Positions 21,813 to 34,425 are shown, counted from the first letter of the stretch. The stretch is DNA of 64,000 nt from Elmis aenea (GCA_947652605.1 OX393578.1:54195415-54259414), one strand, 5' to 3'. Program-made: numbers and translations. Notes: generated from the sequence alone by a model not told the origin.

Positions 21813-22849
21813 GCCAATTGCCAAAGTGATATTAAATTAACTGTCAAAATATGGATTAGCAACCAACATTAAGTAGCGATTTTGGTTACAGTGGCAGGCA
21901 TGTTGCACAGGCCTGATTTATACAGAATGAATATTTTATATCATAAATAAGCCTAACTGAAAACTGCTTAAGTATTACCAATCTGTTAATGTCGGATTTT
22001 TTTTTGAAATGCAATATCACTTTTAATACTCACATCTCTTTATCATCAGTCTTTATGCGTTTTTATTAATCTTAATTATTTTTATTAATGAATAAATTTA
22101 CAACTTAAAAGACAAGAGTCTTAAAACTGTTATTACAACACAGTGTAATCAATTCTTAGCTATTAACTTGAGCAAATAAATTAGTAGATAAAAATGCTGC
22201 CAACAGAGAGAATAAAGTCTTAAAACTTGTAGAGCATTCGATATTCGCCATAAAATATGAAAGAAAATTTAAAGATAACGTATTTTTAAACTAAATTGAA
22301 TATGAATTACTTAAACGGCTCAAACATTTATCAAACAAATCAGTTTGTTAGACGATCGAGTCCCGGGATAAACGAAATTTGTGGTGATGCTTCTATTAGC
22401 CCGATAATAATTAAACAAGAATGTAATTTAAGGAATATTAGCATTATCCACTAATTCAGGTTCTTTATCTCATCTCGTCCAACCACAATTTAAGTTCAAA
22501 TTGCTTCAATTTTCCTCGTCTTAATCAGCTTGTGCCCGCGAGCTGCTGCCATATTGGAGAGATACGCATGATAGCTGCACAGAACAATGCATGAAATAAC
22601 AGTTAGAGACTCTGCCCGGGCACAACTTCCACGAGAACTGCTCTGTCGGCGTTGTTTACTTATTAATCCTTTCAAATCATAATGCCAACTAACGATCTGG
22701 TTTGTTTCTAAATATGCCGTGTACTTTGAGGCCTACTTGTTAGGTCTTTATCAGCGGGTGTAACGCTTTCCGTCGGCTATTATTTTTGGGAATTGGTTCT
22801 CAATGAATTTCACACAATGTTCTTAAGAAGAAGGAGATTATAATTAACT
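21813..22849. other. Unassigned stretch
   Basis: No element recognised. A GC-richer part (about 22530-22640) has no open frame with a known domain. Confidence 0.4.
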
Positions 22850-22966
22850 TTTTCTACGACCACTAATGTAAATAACTCTTACCGTACAGCCTGCATGCAT
22901 AGTAAGTGGGTCCTTACGCACGTTAAGCAAAAAGCACGTTTTTTTTAAAGAAATGATCAAAGTAGA

Positions 22967-24142
22967 GTCCTTAAAGAAAGAATAGAGAAAGAAGCTAAAG
23001 AAATAGAAGAGCAAAGCGGCTTTAGACCAGGAAGGTCCTGTACAGATAATCTATTTACGTTAAAACACTTAGCAGAGAAGAATCTGGCTAAAGGAAGAGA
23101 ACTCCACGTTACATTTATAGATCTAAAGAAAGCATTCGACTCCGTTCCCCTCCAAAAACTATGGCTTACCTTGGAACAAGCTGGCATAAATTAAATATAT
23201 TTAAACGCAGTTAAAACGCTATACAGAGAAAACCAAGCCGTCGCAAAAGCCGGAAACCAAGTCTCTCAACCATTCTCGCCTTCGAAAGGAGTAAAACAAG
23301 GCTGCTGCCTCTCACCTACACTTTTTAAAATTTACCTATGTGCGGCCTTAAAACATTGGACCAGAAAATGCAGTCCGATGGGAGCACTGTTGGGCGAGAG
23401 CCCGATATACACGATCCTCTTTGCAGATGATCAAATAGTTATTGCAGAAGATCAGCAAGATATGACGTACATGCTAAATAAACTTATAGAGGAATACAAG
23501 AAGTGGGGACTGGAGGTAAATACAGAGAAAACACAGTATATGGTCATAGGTGGAAGAGGACATGACATACAGTTAGACAACGGAACGATAAAAAACGTTA
23601 GTCAGTACGAATATCTGGGAGTAACAATATGCGAAGATGGAAGAGACGACAAGGACATAATGAAGAAAATAGGCAGAGGAAAGAATATGATAAAAACATT
23701 ACATCCAATCTTGTGGAATAAAAACCTAACTAGAAAAACAAAAATAAATATATTTAAAACGATAATAGAACCAGTATTGACATATGGGGCAGAGATATGG
23801 GTAAGGGACAAATCAATGAATCAAAGACTACTCTCGGCCGAGATGGCATATTGGAGAAGATGCTGCGGCCTATCCTTGTACGATCACGTTAGAAATGAGG
23901 ACATCAGAGATAAAATGAAAATAAAAGGCAATATTATAGATCATATAAATGAAAAACAGTTAAGATGGTACGGACATCTGCGCAGAATGAAGGAAGAAAG
24001 AATACCAATAAAAGTATGGAACTGGACTCCAGCACAAAGAAATAAACGAGGGAGACCACGGAAGATGTGGAAAAACAACATAGATGAGGAAATGAAAAAG
24101 AGAGGTTTACGAGAAGATGACTGGAACGATAAGGATAAATAG
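22967..24142 (+). pseudogene. RTE-like reverse transcriptase, one internal stop
   Basis: One frame runs through the insert with a single TAA at 23192-23194. Before it: EEQSGFRPGRSCTDNLFTLK and FIDLKKAFDSVPLQKLW (motif A). After it, open to 24142: SPSKGVKQGCCLSPTLFKIY (motif B), ILFADDQIVIAE (motif C, FADD), KTQYMVIGG, EYLGVTICEDG, IIEPVLTYGAEIWV, and the C-terminal KQLRWYGHLRRM and NKRGRPRKMWKN blocks typical of RTE-like elements. Start codon and endonuclease are missing because of truncation. One stop over about 390 codons indicates a fairly recent insertion. Confidence 0.9.
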
Positions 24143-24186
24143 CGATTAGGATGCGAGAAATAATAGTAACCGCGAAAATCTGAAAC

Positions 24187-24219
<33 letters not shown>
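22967..24219 (+). mobile_element. RTE-like LINE insertion with 11-bp target duplication
   Basis: ATCAAAGTAGA flanks the insert at 22956-22966 and 24220-24230. The insert is 5'-truncated in the reverse transcriptase and ends in a (TA)n microsatellite (24192-24219), the short simple-repeat tail expected of RTE-type elements. The surrounding sequence is repeat family R, whose other copy shows the unoccupied state. Confidence 0.85.
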
Positions 24220-24223
<4 letters not shown>

Positions 24224-24735
24224 AAGTAGACTTACGTCAAACATTTCCTGCATGCCTAGTAAGTGAGTTATAATGTACGGTAAGCAAAACGCACACTTGT
24301 CTAGAAATATCAGAGTAGGCTTACGTCAAAATTGACAAGACAACGTAATTACATGTGTATATTAGCCAAAAATCCGTTAAAATCATATGTAGTAAGTGAT
24401 CGTAGAAAAAGTAAGCTACATAACACGAGTTGTAAAGCAATCCCGCACTTGTGAAAATACGCACTCGCCGCTACGCGGCTCCGTGCGCAACTTTTTCGCT
24501 CGTGCGTAATACGTTTTTTACAACTCTTGTTATGTAATATACTATAACACCCCACTTCAAACTAAAAACTATTAGGTTGAGTCTCGTCAGTACCTTGATG
24601 GTACGGACTTAGTTCTCCTACTGTTGTGCTTTTTATACTATTCATGAATCACCCTGTATTTGGACACATACGCACAATATATGGGGGGCGCCTAAAATGT
24701 ATTTGCCTAGGGGTGCCAGATTCCTTGCGCTGGCC

Positions 24736-25070
24736 CTGCCACACCCCCATACTCACCAGACCTTGTACCTTCAGACTACCATTTGTTTAGTTTCTTGCAA
24801 AATGCCTTTGTTAAAAACACTTACCAAAACCAGAACAAAGTAGATTTATAGGTACCTGCAAACAGTTTGAATTCAAAATCCAAAAAATATACAAAATGCG
24901 GATGTAGGTTTGATGACAATACTCCGAAAGTTTTGCTAAATCAGGTGATATTGTATTACACATTTTGTATCTTTTTTGGCAGGGTTTTGTTCGTCTGTTA
25001 ATAAAATTATAGCTGCATTTTAAAAACGCAGTTTTAAAATCTTCCTTTTTATTGAGGTACAAATACATTT
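24736..25070 (+). pseudogene. mariner transposase 3' fragment
   Basis: TPPYSPDLVPSDYHLFSFLQ, the mariner block around the third catalytic Asp, is encoded at about 24750-24810, followed by a Lys/Asn-rich stretch and a stop at about 24849. Weak similarity to the C-terminal helix may continue to 25070. The N-terminal two-thirds is absent. Confidence 0.7.
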
Positions 25071-25079
25071 TGTGATAAA

Positions 25080-25915
25080 TACACGTTATATCATTTATGA
25101 TGTCCCATTTTACATGCAGTATTCATTCTATGTCATAATTGAGCGATTTATTAACTTGGCACATGGGCTATGCTCTTTCTTTTTGTATAAATCTCAAATG
25201 AAACTGAGAAATAGTTACGGTTTAAACTAGACATGAAAAATTGAATCTAGTTAATGAACTGTAAAATTAATATTCGTAGCAAGTATTATTACAATTCATG
25301 GTCTAGGGGAAAAATTCAGACACTTGAATGGAGAAAAGGCGTTAATAATTGTTGGCGTCTCTTGAAATAAATGTAAAATTGTAATTAATCAAAGTAAATA
25401 TGCAGTATTGATTGTTGTGCAAAGCACCGAGTGTTCTTGTGGTAGCTGTGATCTGATACAGAAGTTAAATGGAGTGTGATTGGGAATTATTGCTTTTATA
25501 ATTACTAAGCAATGACAAACAAGGAGTTGTGCATAATTTTTGAGTGAGTTTTAGGTTTAGTTATATATTATAATAATATGAATTTAGCAAAAAAGCAGGA
25601 TCCCTATTGATAATGAAAATCCTGTCTCGAACAATAATTTTTCCAGAGTCTAAACTCTAGACTCTCGTTCAGTTTTGCTAGTTTTACTTCATTGCATGTA
25701 GAAACATAAATAAATCAGGAATCTATCAACAAAGAGACGAGAATTTCTAAATTGGTATGAATAATTATCAAGAAGCAAATCTTACCAAAAATATGATTTT
25801 TTTTTGAAGGCTCAAGGTTTCGAGTCTTTCTTTTCTCCGCCTGTAGCTTCAATAGATTAATTGTGAATTTTCCGGGTGAAAATTTTTGTGATTTGTTATA
25901 CCAAGCTATAGTCAA
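25080..25915. other. Unassigned AT-rich stretch
   Basis: No repeat or coding signal recognised. Confidence 0.4.
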
Positions 25916-27058
25916 AACAGTGAATAAAGAGCGCGGCGAACCAGCATCAGTGAAGAAAAAAGTATTTAGAGATCATGATTAAGCAACTTGTCACAAATCT
26001 GTTACAGCAATCGCTAAGATTCATCAATTGGTCCCCGAATTGTTGGCTCATGCACCCTATTCGCCAGCATTGACCTCTTCCGACTACAGTTTGTTTCCAG
26101 ACATGAAAAAGTTTCACGGTGGTAAAAAGTACGCTTCGGATTTCGAAATGATTGATGTCTCAACCGCCTATTTTAAGAAGTTGGTAGAATTGACCCACAA
26201 CGATGGCAGAAAGGCCCATGTATATCGCTAAAATAAGTGTAGCGGACTACGAGGGCTGTTTAATAAGTCAGTGCCATGTCTAAGAGTTAGCGCCACTTGA
26301 GCACAAGGGACGCTGAACGTTCTGGACGTCCTGTTGGGTGGACGAAACATGGATTTATCGCTACCAGCCAGAGTCTAAGGAACAGTCAAAACAATGGGTT
26401 ACAAGCGCGGAATCTACACCAAAGAAATGGAAAACCGTTCCTCAGCAGAAAAAGTTATGGCCACTGTCTCCTGGGATGCTCGTGGCATAATCCTCATAGA
26501 CTTCTTGAAAAAGGGCAAAACAATTACTGAAGTGCGTCTTTGCCGGATCGTTTAAACATTGAAATTAAGAAAAAACGACCACACTTGGCTAAAAACAAGT
26601 TTTTGTTTCACCACGACAATGCACCAGCTCACTCTTCTGCCACTATGACCGCAAAATTGTTCGATTTAAGCTACGAAGTCCATTCACATCACTCTCCAGA
26701 TTTGGCTCCCTCGGACCACTATCGGTTTCCAAACATTAGAAAATGGCTGGCAGGAAAGAGATTTTCATCAAACGAGTTGGACAAATACTATACGGAATAC
26801 TATATGGACGGAATAAAAAACTCGAGCATCGATGGACTAAGTGTGTAGACCTCAGAGACTATGTCAAAAAATAAAAAAAGTTTGCCCCAAAGAATTATTT
26901 TTTCTTCATTTTTGCACGAACTTATCAAACAGCCCTCGTAGAAAGAGACCATGTCAAAAAAATATAATTTTGTTACCCAGTTTTTTGTTCATTTCGTTTC
27001 TGGGCTGAAGACTATCCATTTTATTTTCGTACTGACAAAGATACAATGGTTTTGAAAC
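25916..27058 (+). pseudogene. mariner relic, host of a nested mariner
   Basis: Reading starts with NKERGEPASVKKKVFRDHD, followed by a stop replacing the Asn of the HDN motif, then ATCHKSVTAIAKIHQL and PELLAHAPYSPALTSSDYSLF, where one of the acidic positions of the PDLAPSD block is changed. It continues through LFPDMKKFHGGKKYAS to about 26231 and, after the nested element, for about 38 codons from 26941. SETMAR-like mariner family by motif. N-terminal half not found. Confidence 0.8.
26250..26938 (+). mobile_element. Internally deleted mariner nested in a mariner
   Basis: Inverted ends CGAGGGCTGTTTAATAAGT / ACTTATCAAACAGCCCTCG (one mismatch by eye) are flanked by TA on both sides (26248-26249, 26939-26940). 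Inside are VDETWIYRYQPESKEQ (first catalytic Asp), HHDNAPAHSS (second) and HHSPDLAPSDHYRF (third), a complete DD34D-type set, but in different frames with stops between. The N-terminal DNA-binding region is deleted: only about 60 bp separate the left end from the catalytic domain. Confidence 0.9.
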
Positions 27059-28295
27059 TGCGCTAACATGTCTACAAGAGATTATTTATGAAATATAGAT
27101 TGTTTTTTAGATTTATTTGCATAATAAGTAATTTTTTACTGAACTATTACCCATTTATGTGTGTTAATTGTTGTTTAAAATTGGGTAAATCAAAAAATTT
27201 TTTAAATTGTTATTGCCAAATGTTAAGAGTTCTGTTTTGTATTGTTAAATTAACAAAAGTTGAGTAACAAGCGAATGTAATGGTGTGTAAATGCATTATT
27301 AGCTCGCAGCGTTATGTAGTTGTCACCCTTTGTGTAATTAATGTTAGCTTTACATAAATAAACAATTCACTTGCATACGAACATACCTTTTTACGGTAGA
27401 CACATGTGCCGGCGGAGTACTATCGGTTGTATGTGATGTTTAACTCCACTCTATTAGTAATGCAAAACAAAATGTATGTCGTAATAGCCTTAAATGAATT
27501 TAACAAAGTGGGGACACCTGAGACGCGCATTTTCATACACGTGAACACGTCTGCACAATTGGTATTACTGTATGCTGTTACTGTTAAAAGCACATGGTTA
27601 AAACGTCGTCATCCGAACGCGTACGGTTTTATTTTATACATTTTAGCAGATAAATTAGAGATAACTTATCATGAACGTCGAGAAAATTTTGTTATATCAG
27701 CAATTTTTCACTGAATATGTTTGAAAGTAAAACTTTTCTCTGATAAACATCAAAATTATTAAAGTGGTTAAGTTTTAAAATAAATCTAAATAAGCTTACT
27801 TAAAAATCTCTTGTTCAATAATATTTAAACAAGTTTTGAGACTCTCTTCTCTTTAAGAGAAGAATTTTTATTTATTTACTCACAAATGTAGCGTTTGCAG
27901 TAACTATTACCATTAACAATTATTATTATTGAAATTAGTGATTCTTATTAATAAACTTAAATTTTTTTTAAACAAAGTTTTTAATTATTATGAACCAAAT
28001 TAGCAGAAATAATTAATAAATTATTAATTTAATTAATTGAATCGCTAATTGCAAGTCCATTTTACCTAACTTTTGGGAATATTGAAAAAACTGTTTTTAA
28101 TTTATATTAAGGTTTCACTAAAAAATCAAACAACATAAGTTTTTGAAGATCTACTGAGGTGTTATTAAAATTAATCTATTCAAATTTTATATTTTTTTAA
28201 ATCACTTAATCATTCCAATTAAAAATAATGGACCTTGGTTGTTTTTTCAGTCAATGTGATTTCAGTTTTGAGAATCCATTTAATTCAAGTTAATA
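27059..28295. other. Unassigned AT-rich stretch
   Basis: A 102-codon frame at 27406-27714 begins with a non-ATG codon and has no recognised domain. The remainder is very AT-rich (27700-28250) with no repeat structure that I can define. Confidence 0.35.
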
Positions 28296-28909
28296 TACAG
28301 GGTGTTTCTTAAATATTGCGGGAGGTGAATCCTTATCAAAAATTAACGGGGGTCTTTCATATATATCTTTTTCCTTAGACGTCTCATTTCGGAGTTTCAC
28401 CCCCCTAAAGGGGAGCGGTAAAATTATGTTTTTTATTTTATACCTCAATTTTGAATAAATGTAGGAAAATGATATTTGGTAGATCTTTTATACTTATCGA
28501 GAAGTTTTCCATACTAATATTTTCAATCATCTCCCACCTTTACAGGGGGCTGAAAAGCAAGCCCTGTTGGTTTATTTATCAGAACTTTTTGGTGGGTTAA
28601 AATTATGCAATTTTTTTAAAGCCTGATTTATTTAGAAACTTGTTTTATTGTTTAATTTTTCTCGTAAAACCTACCGTTTTTAAGTCCAATGTTATTAAAT
28701 TATTTGTAATAATCATGGAGCAAAATGTATTACATATTTGACTTGGAGTTGTTTTTAAGTAATAAACCGCTTCCTTAATTTTTGGGTTATTTATTTAAAA
28801 ATATTGACATAATTTATTACATCCCGGGATCCCGGGAAATCCCGGGACAAAGGCCGATTTCTTCCCGGAATCCCGGGACAAGCAAAATGGTCAAATATGA
28901 GAAACCCTA
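28296..28909 (+). mobile_element. hAT element part (3' side) with CCCGGGA terminal array
   Basis: The right end reads GAAACCCTA at 28901-28909 and is followed by GAAGGGAC, the 8-bp duplication also found beside the hAT end at 47779. The subterminal zone 28821-28885 repeats CCCGGGA about five times, as at 47687-47769. The left limit is set at a TACAGGGTGTTTCTTAAATA repeat (28296) that also borders the other hAT part (46358). No transposase sequence remains on this side. Confidence 0.7.
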
Positions 28910-29420
28910 GAAGGGACACGTAAAAAAGAAGAGAACTGAGTTAGATCTAAAATATAGGAAATTATATTGGCTGTTGGGGCACAATTCCCAACTGTCAATA
29001 TACAACAAAGTATTAATATATAATCAGATCTTGAAACCAGTCTGGGCGTTTGACTTACAACTATGGGGGTGTGCTAAATCGTGTCATATTAGTGGAATAC
29101 AAATTTCCCAAAAAAAGTGCTGCGTATCATCGTCAGTGCACCATGGTACGTACGCAACTGTGACATACATCGCGATCTAGGAATCAAGGATGTGGCCAGC
29201 GAAATTAGAAGATGCAGCCAACCATGAGGCGAGACTAAATCAACACGTTAATATCGAGGCAATCCAACTTCCCGATGTAAATGATCTTAACAGAAGACCG
29301 AAGAGAACAAAGCCATATGAGTTAGTCTAAGTGTTCAAAAATCAGAGTACAGTGCGAAAATTATTGTGCCGTGTTTATATCAGAAACTCAAGGACACCAA
29401 TGGGTGAACTTTAGAATTTA
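28910..29420 (+). pseudogene. Jockey-type LINE, 3' part downstream of a hAT insertion
   Basis: Starting at GGACACGTAAAAAAGAAG the reading is HVKKKRTELDLKYRKLYWLL, then SIYNKVLIYNQILKPVWAF and LQLWGCAKS, matching the thumb region of the Jockey copy at 49510-49950 codon for codon in order. It continues through NAPWYVRN-like and ERLNQHVNIEAIQL-like blocks in shifted frames to a stop near 29330. The 5' part that should precede it appears in reverse at 47788-48015. Confidence 0.85.
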
Positions 29421-30690
29421 AGTTTTTAGTTCTAAGAGTTAAGAGATAAATTAATGGTAGGTCTCTGTCTGCAGCTGGATTCTGTAACTTTGGATTTAAC
29501 GGAAATGCAAGTTCATTACTACCTTGTTAATATGACCCACTTCTACGAAAAGCGATGCTCTAACCCACCGGTGGTAACTCACGGCGGGTTTACCCAAGTT
29601 AAAACCTGTATCTACTATTTTAGGAAAGTTAGTACAGAAAATCCTACTGCGCACGTTCACAACTGAAATATGCTTAACGCGAATTTGTTTAAAAATTACC
29701 GCCATGTAACTTTGTACACTCTGTCTTACATTAAAGAATTTATGGTAGTTTTTTTTTTAAGTTTTGATGCGTTTAGTTCCTATTTTTATATTACACAACG
29801 ATTTTGTTAAGTTTTCTTATTTTATAGTTTGTTTACTGAATTAATTTTGTTTCAATGGTCGTCAGCACTTTGGGTGGGTATTTTTTAAATTCGGCCAGTG
29901 ATATGGTAAAGTAATGCTATTTTGTTTAGTTGATTTCATTTATTTATTGCACTATGTACGTTACAAACAAATATACCATGTTATTTATATATTAAGCTGG
30001 ACTGTGAAATTAAAATTGGCGAATAATACACAAAGATATGACAAAACTTAATTTTGATATAATTTTGTGCATCTCGCAAGTTACGTTTGCATATTTCTTA
30101 ATGTTGCGTTTATTCTTTTCTTCGTTCCACCATAAAATATGTGTTAGATGGGCCATCATTCTGAAAGAATGTAAAAATACCAATATACTGTCATGCGAAT
30201 AATATACATTACTAGTTTACATGAGGTATTTATTTACTTGTTGAATGAACACAATATAATATTACGGATTTAAAAATGTAACAAAATTAATATCAATTTG
30301 TAAAATAAAAGATTTACTGTACTTACCAAAGCGCTATTTCGTCGCTTCGTTCCTAAATTTACTTATATCCAACACACTTAATTATTGTTAAAAATAGTTT
30401 CTTTTTTAATTCAACACAAATACAACACTCCAAAAATTTACTTAAATATAAAATTTCACCCCCAATCATTAAATGTTATTGAGTATTGAGTAAACAAGTC
30501 GAAATGACAGGGTTTTAGCCTTAAACGCGGCTGTCGAGCCGGTTTCACACGAATTACGTCTAGCATTTACGGTTAGGGTTCATCCTTGGTCCTCAGAAGA
30601 AACGGAATATCAACTACCCGAATTGGGAAGTCACCACTAACGCGTGGTGTTTACGCTGGTGTTTAAAAGTTACGGAATAAGGGGGCTGAT
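29421..30690. other. Unassigned stretch
   Basis: No element recognised. 30520-30690 is GC-richer than the surroundings. Confidence 0.4.
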
Positions 30691-30699
30691 AGACTATAG

Positions 30700-30898
30700 A
30701 CTAAAAGTCCGTTCGGCTAGTGGTGAGGTCTATCGGATTAGCGCAGTAAGGCGGCAACGAAATACATAGATGCATTCTGTCATTTTCTGTGTCATCGAGT
30801 TCTAAGCACATAAACACGAAACATACCGCTTACGTACTTACATTTATACACCAGTCAGTTAATCCGATAGACCTCATCACTGGCCGAATAGACTATAT
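30700..30898. repeat. Inverted-repeat MITE-like element, about 200 bp
   Basis: GGCTAGTGGTGAGGTCTATC GGATTA (30715-30740) pairs with TAATCCGATAGACCTC ATCACTGGCC (30860-30885), and AGACTA/TAGACTA outer matches extend the arms to about 40 bp. The spacer of about 119 bp has no coding content. No target duplication is clear. Confidence 0.65.
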
Positions 30899-30899
30899 A

Positions 30900-32093
30900 T
30901 AGAATATTTTAGAACGCTGCAAGCGTATATTTAAAAAAAAATTATATATTTGTTTGTATAAATTTAGATAGTCAGTAGCTGTTCTGTTTGTATTAGTTTT
31001 CAAATATTTGTAGCTCAATTTTGCTTATGCATGAGACTATAATCCTTTCGTTAATAGCACTTAATACTGTAAATTATAGAAATAATAATAATGTAAATAA
31101 ACTTTGTAAATTACAATTCGTTTGAATATGAGCTTTGGTGAAAATAAAATGCAGGCAACATTTGTTTTTAAGTCAAAATTAAATAAAGACAAACAGCGGC
31201 CATTAGGTTTAAAGGAAACCCTAATTACTCTGAATTTATTAGATGGCTGAATATAAAAAAGATAAATAGTATAGTCTGAAACGCAATAGTAAAGAACATT
31301 TTACGATAACTCCTCTTCACGCGTCTTCATTTTGTTTCTGTAAAGAAAATATTAATTCATATCACTCGCGGCATAATCGAAAACTTTTTTACTTCAACTT
31401 TGTTGCTGTTTAAGTCCAAATCTACATTTTTAACTACCAATTAGTGGAGATTCGTAGCCAAAAATAGTGGAAGATTATTCCGATATTATAGTGTATTAAA
31501 TCATACAATAATTGTCATTGCCTGAAATGACTGCAATTATTCGAATATCGCAGAACGAGATATTAAATATAATAAATGTATAATGTAAACAATTATTAAT
31601 TATCTATTGTAGGAAATACTGGGGAACTAAATAATGATTTCCTATACAAATATTTGTTAATTGATGGCAGTAATTAATCACTTTTAGGCGCTGTATTAAA
31701 TCAATACTTTAAGATAAACAGCGTTGCTAAAACATAACGCCCCGCCTTGTACCCAACTACGATATAAATATAAATGTGCTTTATCCTATAGTTTTAAGTT
31801 TTACCGCGCCACATTCGTCTAGATTTTGCTGTGCCGTGTAAAGCTGAGTTATGTGGTCCTTAGCTCTCACTTATAATAATACACATAACTAGAAAACTAC
31901 ATCTCTCCACAACATTTTTTTTTTCGAGTATAATGAAAATATACAGGCTACCACACAATATAACTTCAGATTATAATTGCTGTTTATAATTTACTAACTT
32001 TTCCTATTAAACTTTCATCTTCGTCATAAGCTCGTGTTGAATTTTAACACATGAAGTATTATTGTAGCAGCACTGCATTTACTAATTTATTTA
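30900..32093. other. Unassigned AT-rich stretch
   Basis: No repeat or coding signal recognised. Confidence 0.4.
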
Positions 32094-32420
32094 TTTTTTC
32101 TGACCGCTAATGTAAATGACTTTTACCGTACAACCTGCATGCATAGTAAGTGAGTTATAACGCACGGTAAGCAAAACGCACGCTTGTCTAGAAACGTCAA
32201 AGTAGGCTTACGTCAAAATTGACAAGACAACGTAATTACATGTGTATATATTATCGAAAAAGCCGTTACAATCGTATGTATTATGTGATCGTAGAAAAAG
32301 TAAGCTACATAACACGAGTTGTAAAGCAATTACGCACTCGTAAAAATACGCTCCGTGCATGACTATTCCACTCATGCGTAATATGCTTCTTACAACTCTT
32401 GTTATGTAATATACTATAAT
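32094..32420 (+). repeat. Repeat family R, copy 2 (uninterrupted)
   Basis: Matches copy 1 over its whole length, from CTAATGTAAATGACTTTTAC to the inverted pair ACATAACACGAGTTGTAA / TTACAACTCTTGTTATGT. It represents the state before the RTE insertion seen in copy 1. No coding capacity. The terminal hairpin suggests a MITE-like origin. Confidence 0.8.
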
Positions 32421-32689
32421 GAATTAATTAAATCTTTTCTTTAAATAATTTTGATATATTTTAATCATTAATATAAGTACAGATGCAACACCAATTTTCC
32501 AACACTCTTGGTTCTAAAGTTTTACCGGATTAAAAATTTTGCCGGACGAACCGTAAGCCATAAAGATAATTAAATTTAACCAAAATAAGTTAAGAATCTC
32601 AAAAAATCGCGGTATCACCATCAACAAGCAGTGATTAATAATTTGTCCCACCAACGATTTTGTAAGAATTCGTGTGCTAGTTATAGGGT

Positions 32690-32800
32690 GACCATTCGTC
32701 CCCGATTTTCGGAGACAGTCCCCAAAACAAGACTCAAGTCCCGGATTATTGTTGTCCCCGATTTTGTCCACGATTTTCATAATTTTCCTACACACGTTTA
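32690..32800 (+). repeat. Possible hAT-type end, TAGGGTGACCATTCGTCC
   Basis: The sequence begins TATAGGGTGACCATTCGTCC and repeats GTCCC[CG]GATT boxes four times within 80 bp, as in the ends of some hAT MITEs. The opposite end and target duplication were not found. Confidence 0.35.
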
Positions 32801-33039
32801 AAATAACAAATAATATAAGCTATGGTATGGTACTTTCACTGTTGCCAAATTATGCAAATCTGTTAGTTTAGCAACATTGTTATAGTGTAACCGCTTATTG
32901 GCCACGAAAACTAGAGTGGGGAGGAGTTTGTGCAAGTAGCTGTCAGCCACCGCCGATAAATAAAGTGTCAAGTTCGATTAGGTTATGTTAGGTTAGGTTA
33001 CTTAGGGACTCTTTCTAAAAAATGCCTGCCTCCCTTTTG

Positions 33040-33665
33040 CTTAAAATACACTTCCCAGAAACTTCAAATCCTCTACTTGTTCTATCATTTGGTCGTTTAT
33101 TGTTATATTACCATTTTTCTTTTCTCTTGAGATTACCATTACCTTAGTCTTGTTTTCATTTATTTTCATGCTTTTTTTTCAGAGCCCTGTTCGATCCTTT
33201 TAAGTTTTTTTGTAGATCGTGTTCATATTTTGCGAACATTGCCAGATCATCGCTTACGCACATTCAGTAATTCCTACTTTCGATAAATTATATTCCAACT
33301 CTTTATTTTTCTGCTAGCTTCTTTGATATTGTCGTCCATGATTAGATTGAATAAAGTAGGACTTAGAATACTGCCTTGTCTGAGCCCTTGTTCTGTTATA
33401 AACTCATCCGTTTCTAAGGTTTTTATCCGTACACTGCTTCGGCACTGCCTGTACATACTTGATATGGCTTTAATCAAATGCCTTTCGACTCTTCTTTATT
33501 TTAATGTTCTCCGCACCTCTCCCCTTGGTAATCGGTCAAAAGCCTTCTCTAAATCTACAAATGCTATATATAGGCTTTAAGATTTTGTTCTAATATCTTC
33601 TCGGATAGTTGTTGCAGGGTGCAGATATGATTCTGTATGCTGTAACCTTTTTTAAATCCACTCTG
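33040..33665 (-). pseudogene. RTE-like LINE reverse transcriptase fragment
   Basis: Minus strand: QSGFKKGYSIQNHICTLQQL (33590-33665), then in another frame YIAFVDLEKAFDRLPR (motif A), SSMYRQCRSSVRIKT and EQGLRQGSILSPTLFNLIMD (motif B, 33274-33477), and NENKTKVMVISREKK with EQVEDLKFLGS beyond. The YADD box is not recognisable. At least two frame breaks; both ends truncated. Confidence 0.85.
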
Positions 33666-33669
33666 GGAA

Positions 33670-34425
33670 TAAAATATAAGTGTGTTAAAACTGCTTATGA
33701 ATGAAACACAAATATTTGTATGCCTACTGGAAGAAAATGCACGTCTAAATATTGAACGGTACCGAAAGTTGTGAAACATAATTATTTCACAGTATTTCAG
33801 CAAGTTTCTAAATGTTAAAAATTCAGCAAACCATAATTCACTCAGCAAGATCCATTTCAGACGAGGAACTTTTATTTCACATTTAAAATTAGTGAAATGA
33901 GTTGGCGGTCTTAATTGATGCACGCTGAGTGCCACCTGCGCACCTTCAAGTCCACATGATTAATTCGCGAATTTTATCAATTGTTTTGTACTTGAAGGAC
34001 AAATGAATAAACTGGAATTGTTTTTTATATAACTAGGTTTGTAATTAAAAATTACCTAACTATTTCTCAAGGATATCTTATAGAAATGCTAGACCAAGAT
34101 TAAAGTCTATCGTTTCTTCGTCAGGAGAAATAAGTGTACAATTTGTACTTGGGATTTTTCATAAGAAAACATAAGTGATATTGAATTAAACATTATTATC
34201 TTACATAGTCTCAAACAATTAAATCATCTATTAAATAATATGTTTGCGAAGAACCAAAATTAAAATAGAAATTTTGTTACATCATTTTATTTGTTCTTAA
34301 CAATTTAACATTAAACAAATATTTACAAAAACACCAATAACCCTTTTACAGGGGATTCAATTTTTACCAAAAGCTTTAAAACTGGCCGAGTTTTCGTAAA
34401 TAAATAATAAAATAAGTGCTTTATT
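33670..34425. other. Unassigned stretch
   Basis: No element recognised. Confidence 0.4.

Larger units (their letters stand above)
22850..24546 (+). repeat. Repeat family R, copy 1, split by an RTE element
   Basis: Left part 22850-22966 and right part 24220-24546 match the uninterrupted copy at 32094-32420 (for example CTGCATGCATAGTAAGTG, GACAAGACAACGTAATTACA, AAGTAAGCTACATAACACGA). The right part ends in an inverted pair, TACATAACACGAGTTGTAA / TTACAACTCTTGTTATGTA. Copy 1 has the unit around CTGCATGC...CGTCAAA twice, one on each side of the LINE, while copy 2 has it once. Confidence 0.8.

Noticed and set aside
32977..33001. Interstitial telomere-like TTAGGTTATGTTAGGTTAGG run
   Set aside because: Only about four imperfect units; short GGTTAGGTTAGG strings occur elsewhere in the window (for example near 3600 and 54920), so telomeric origin is not supported.
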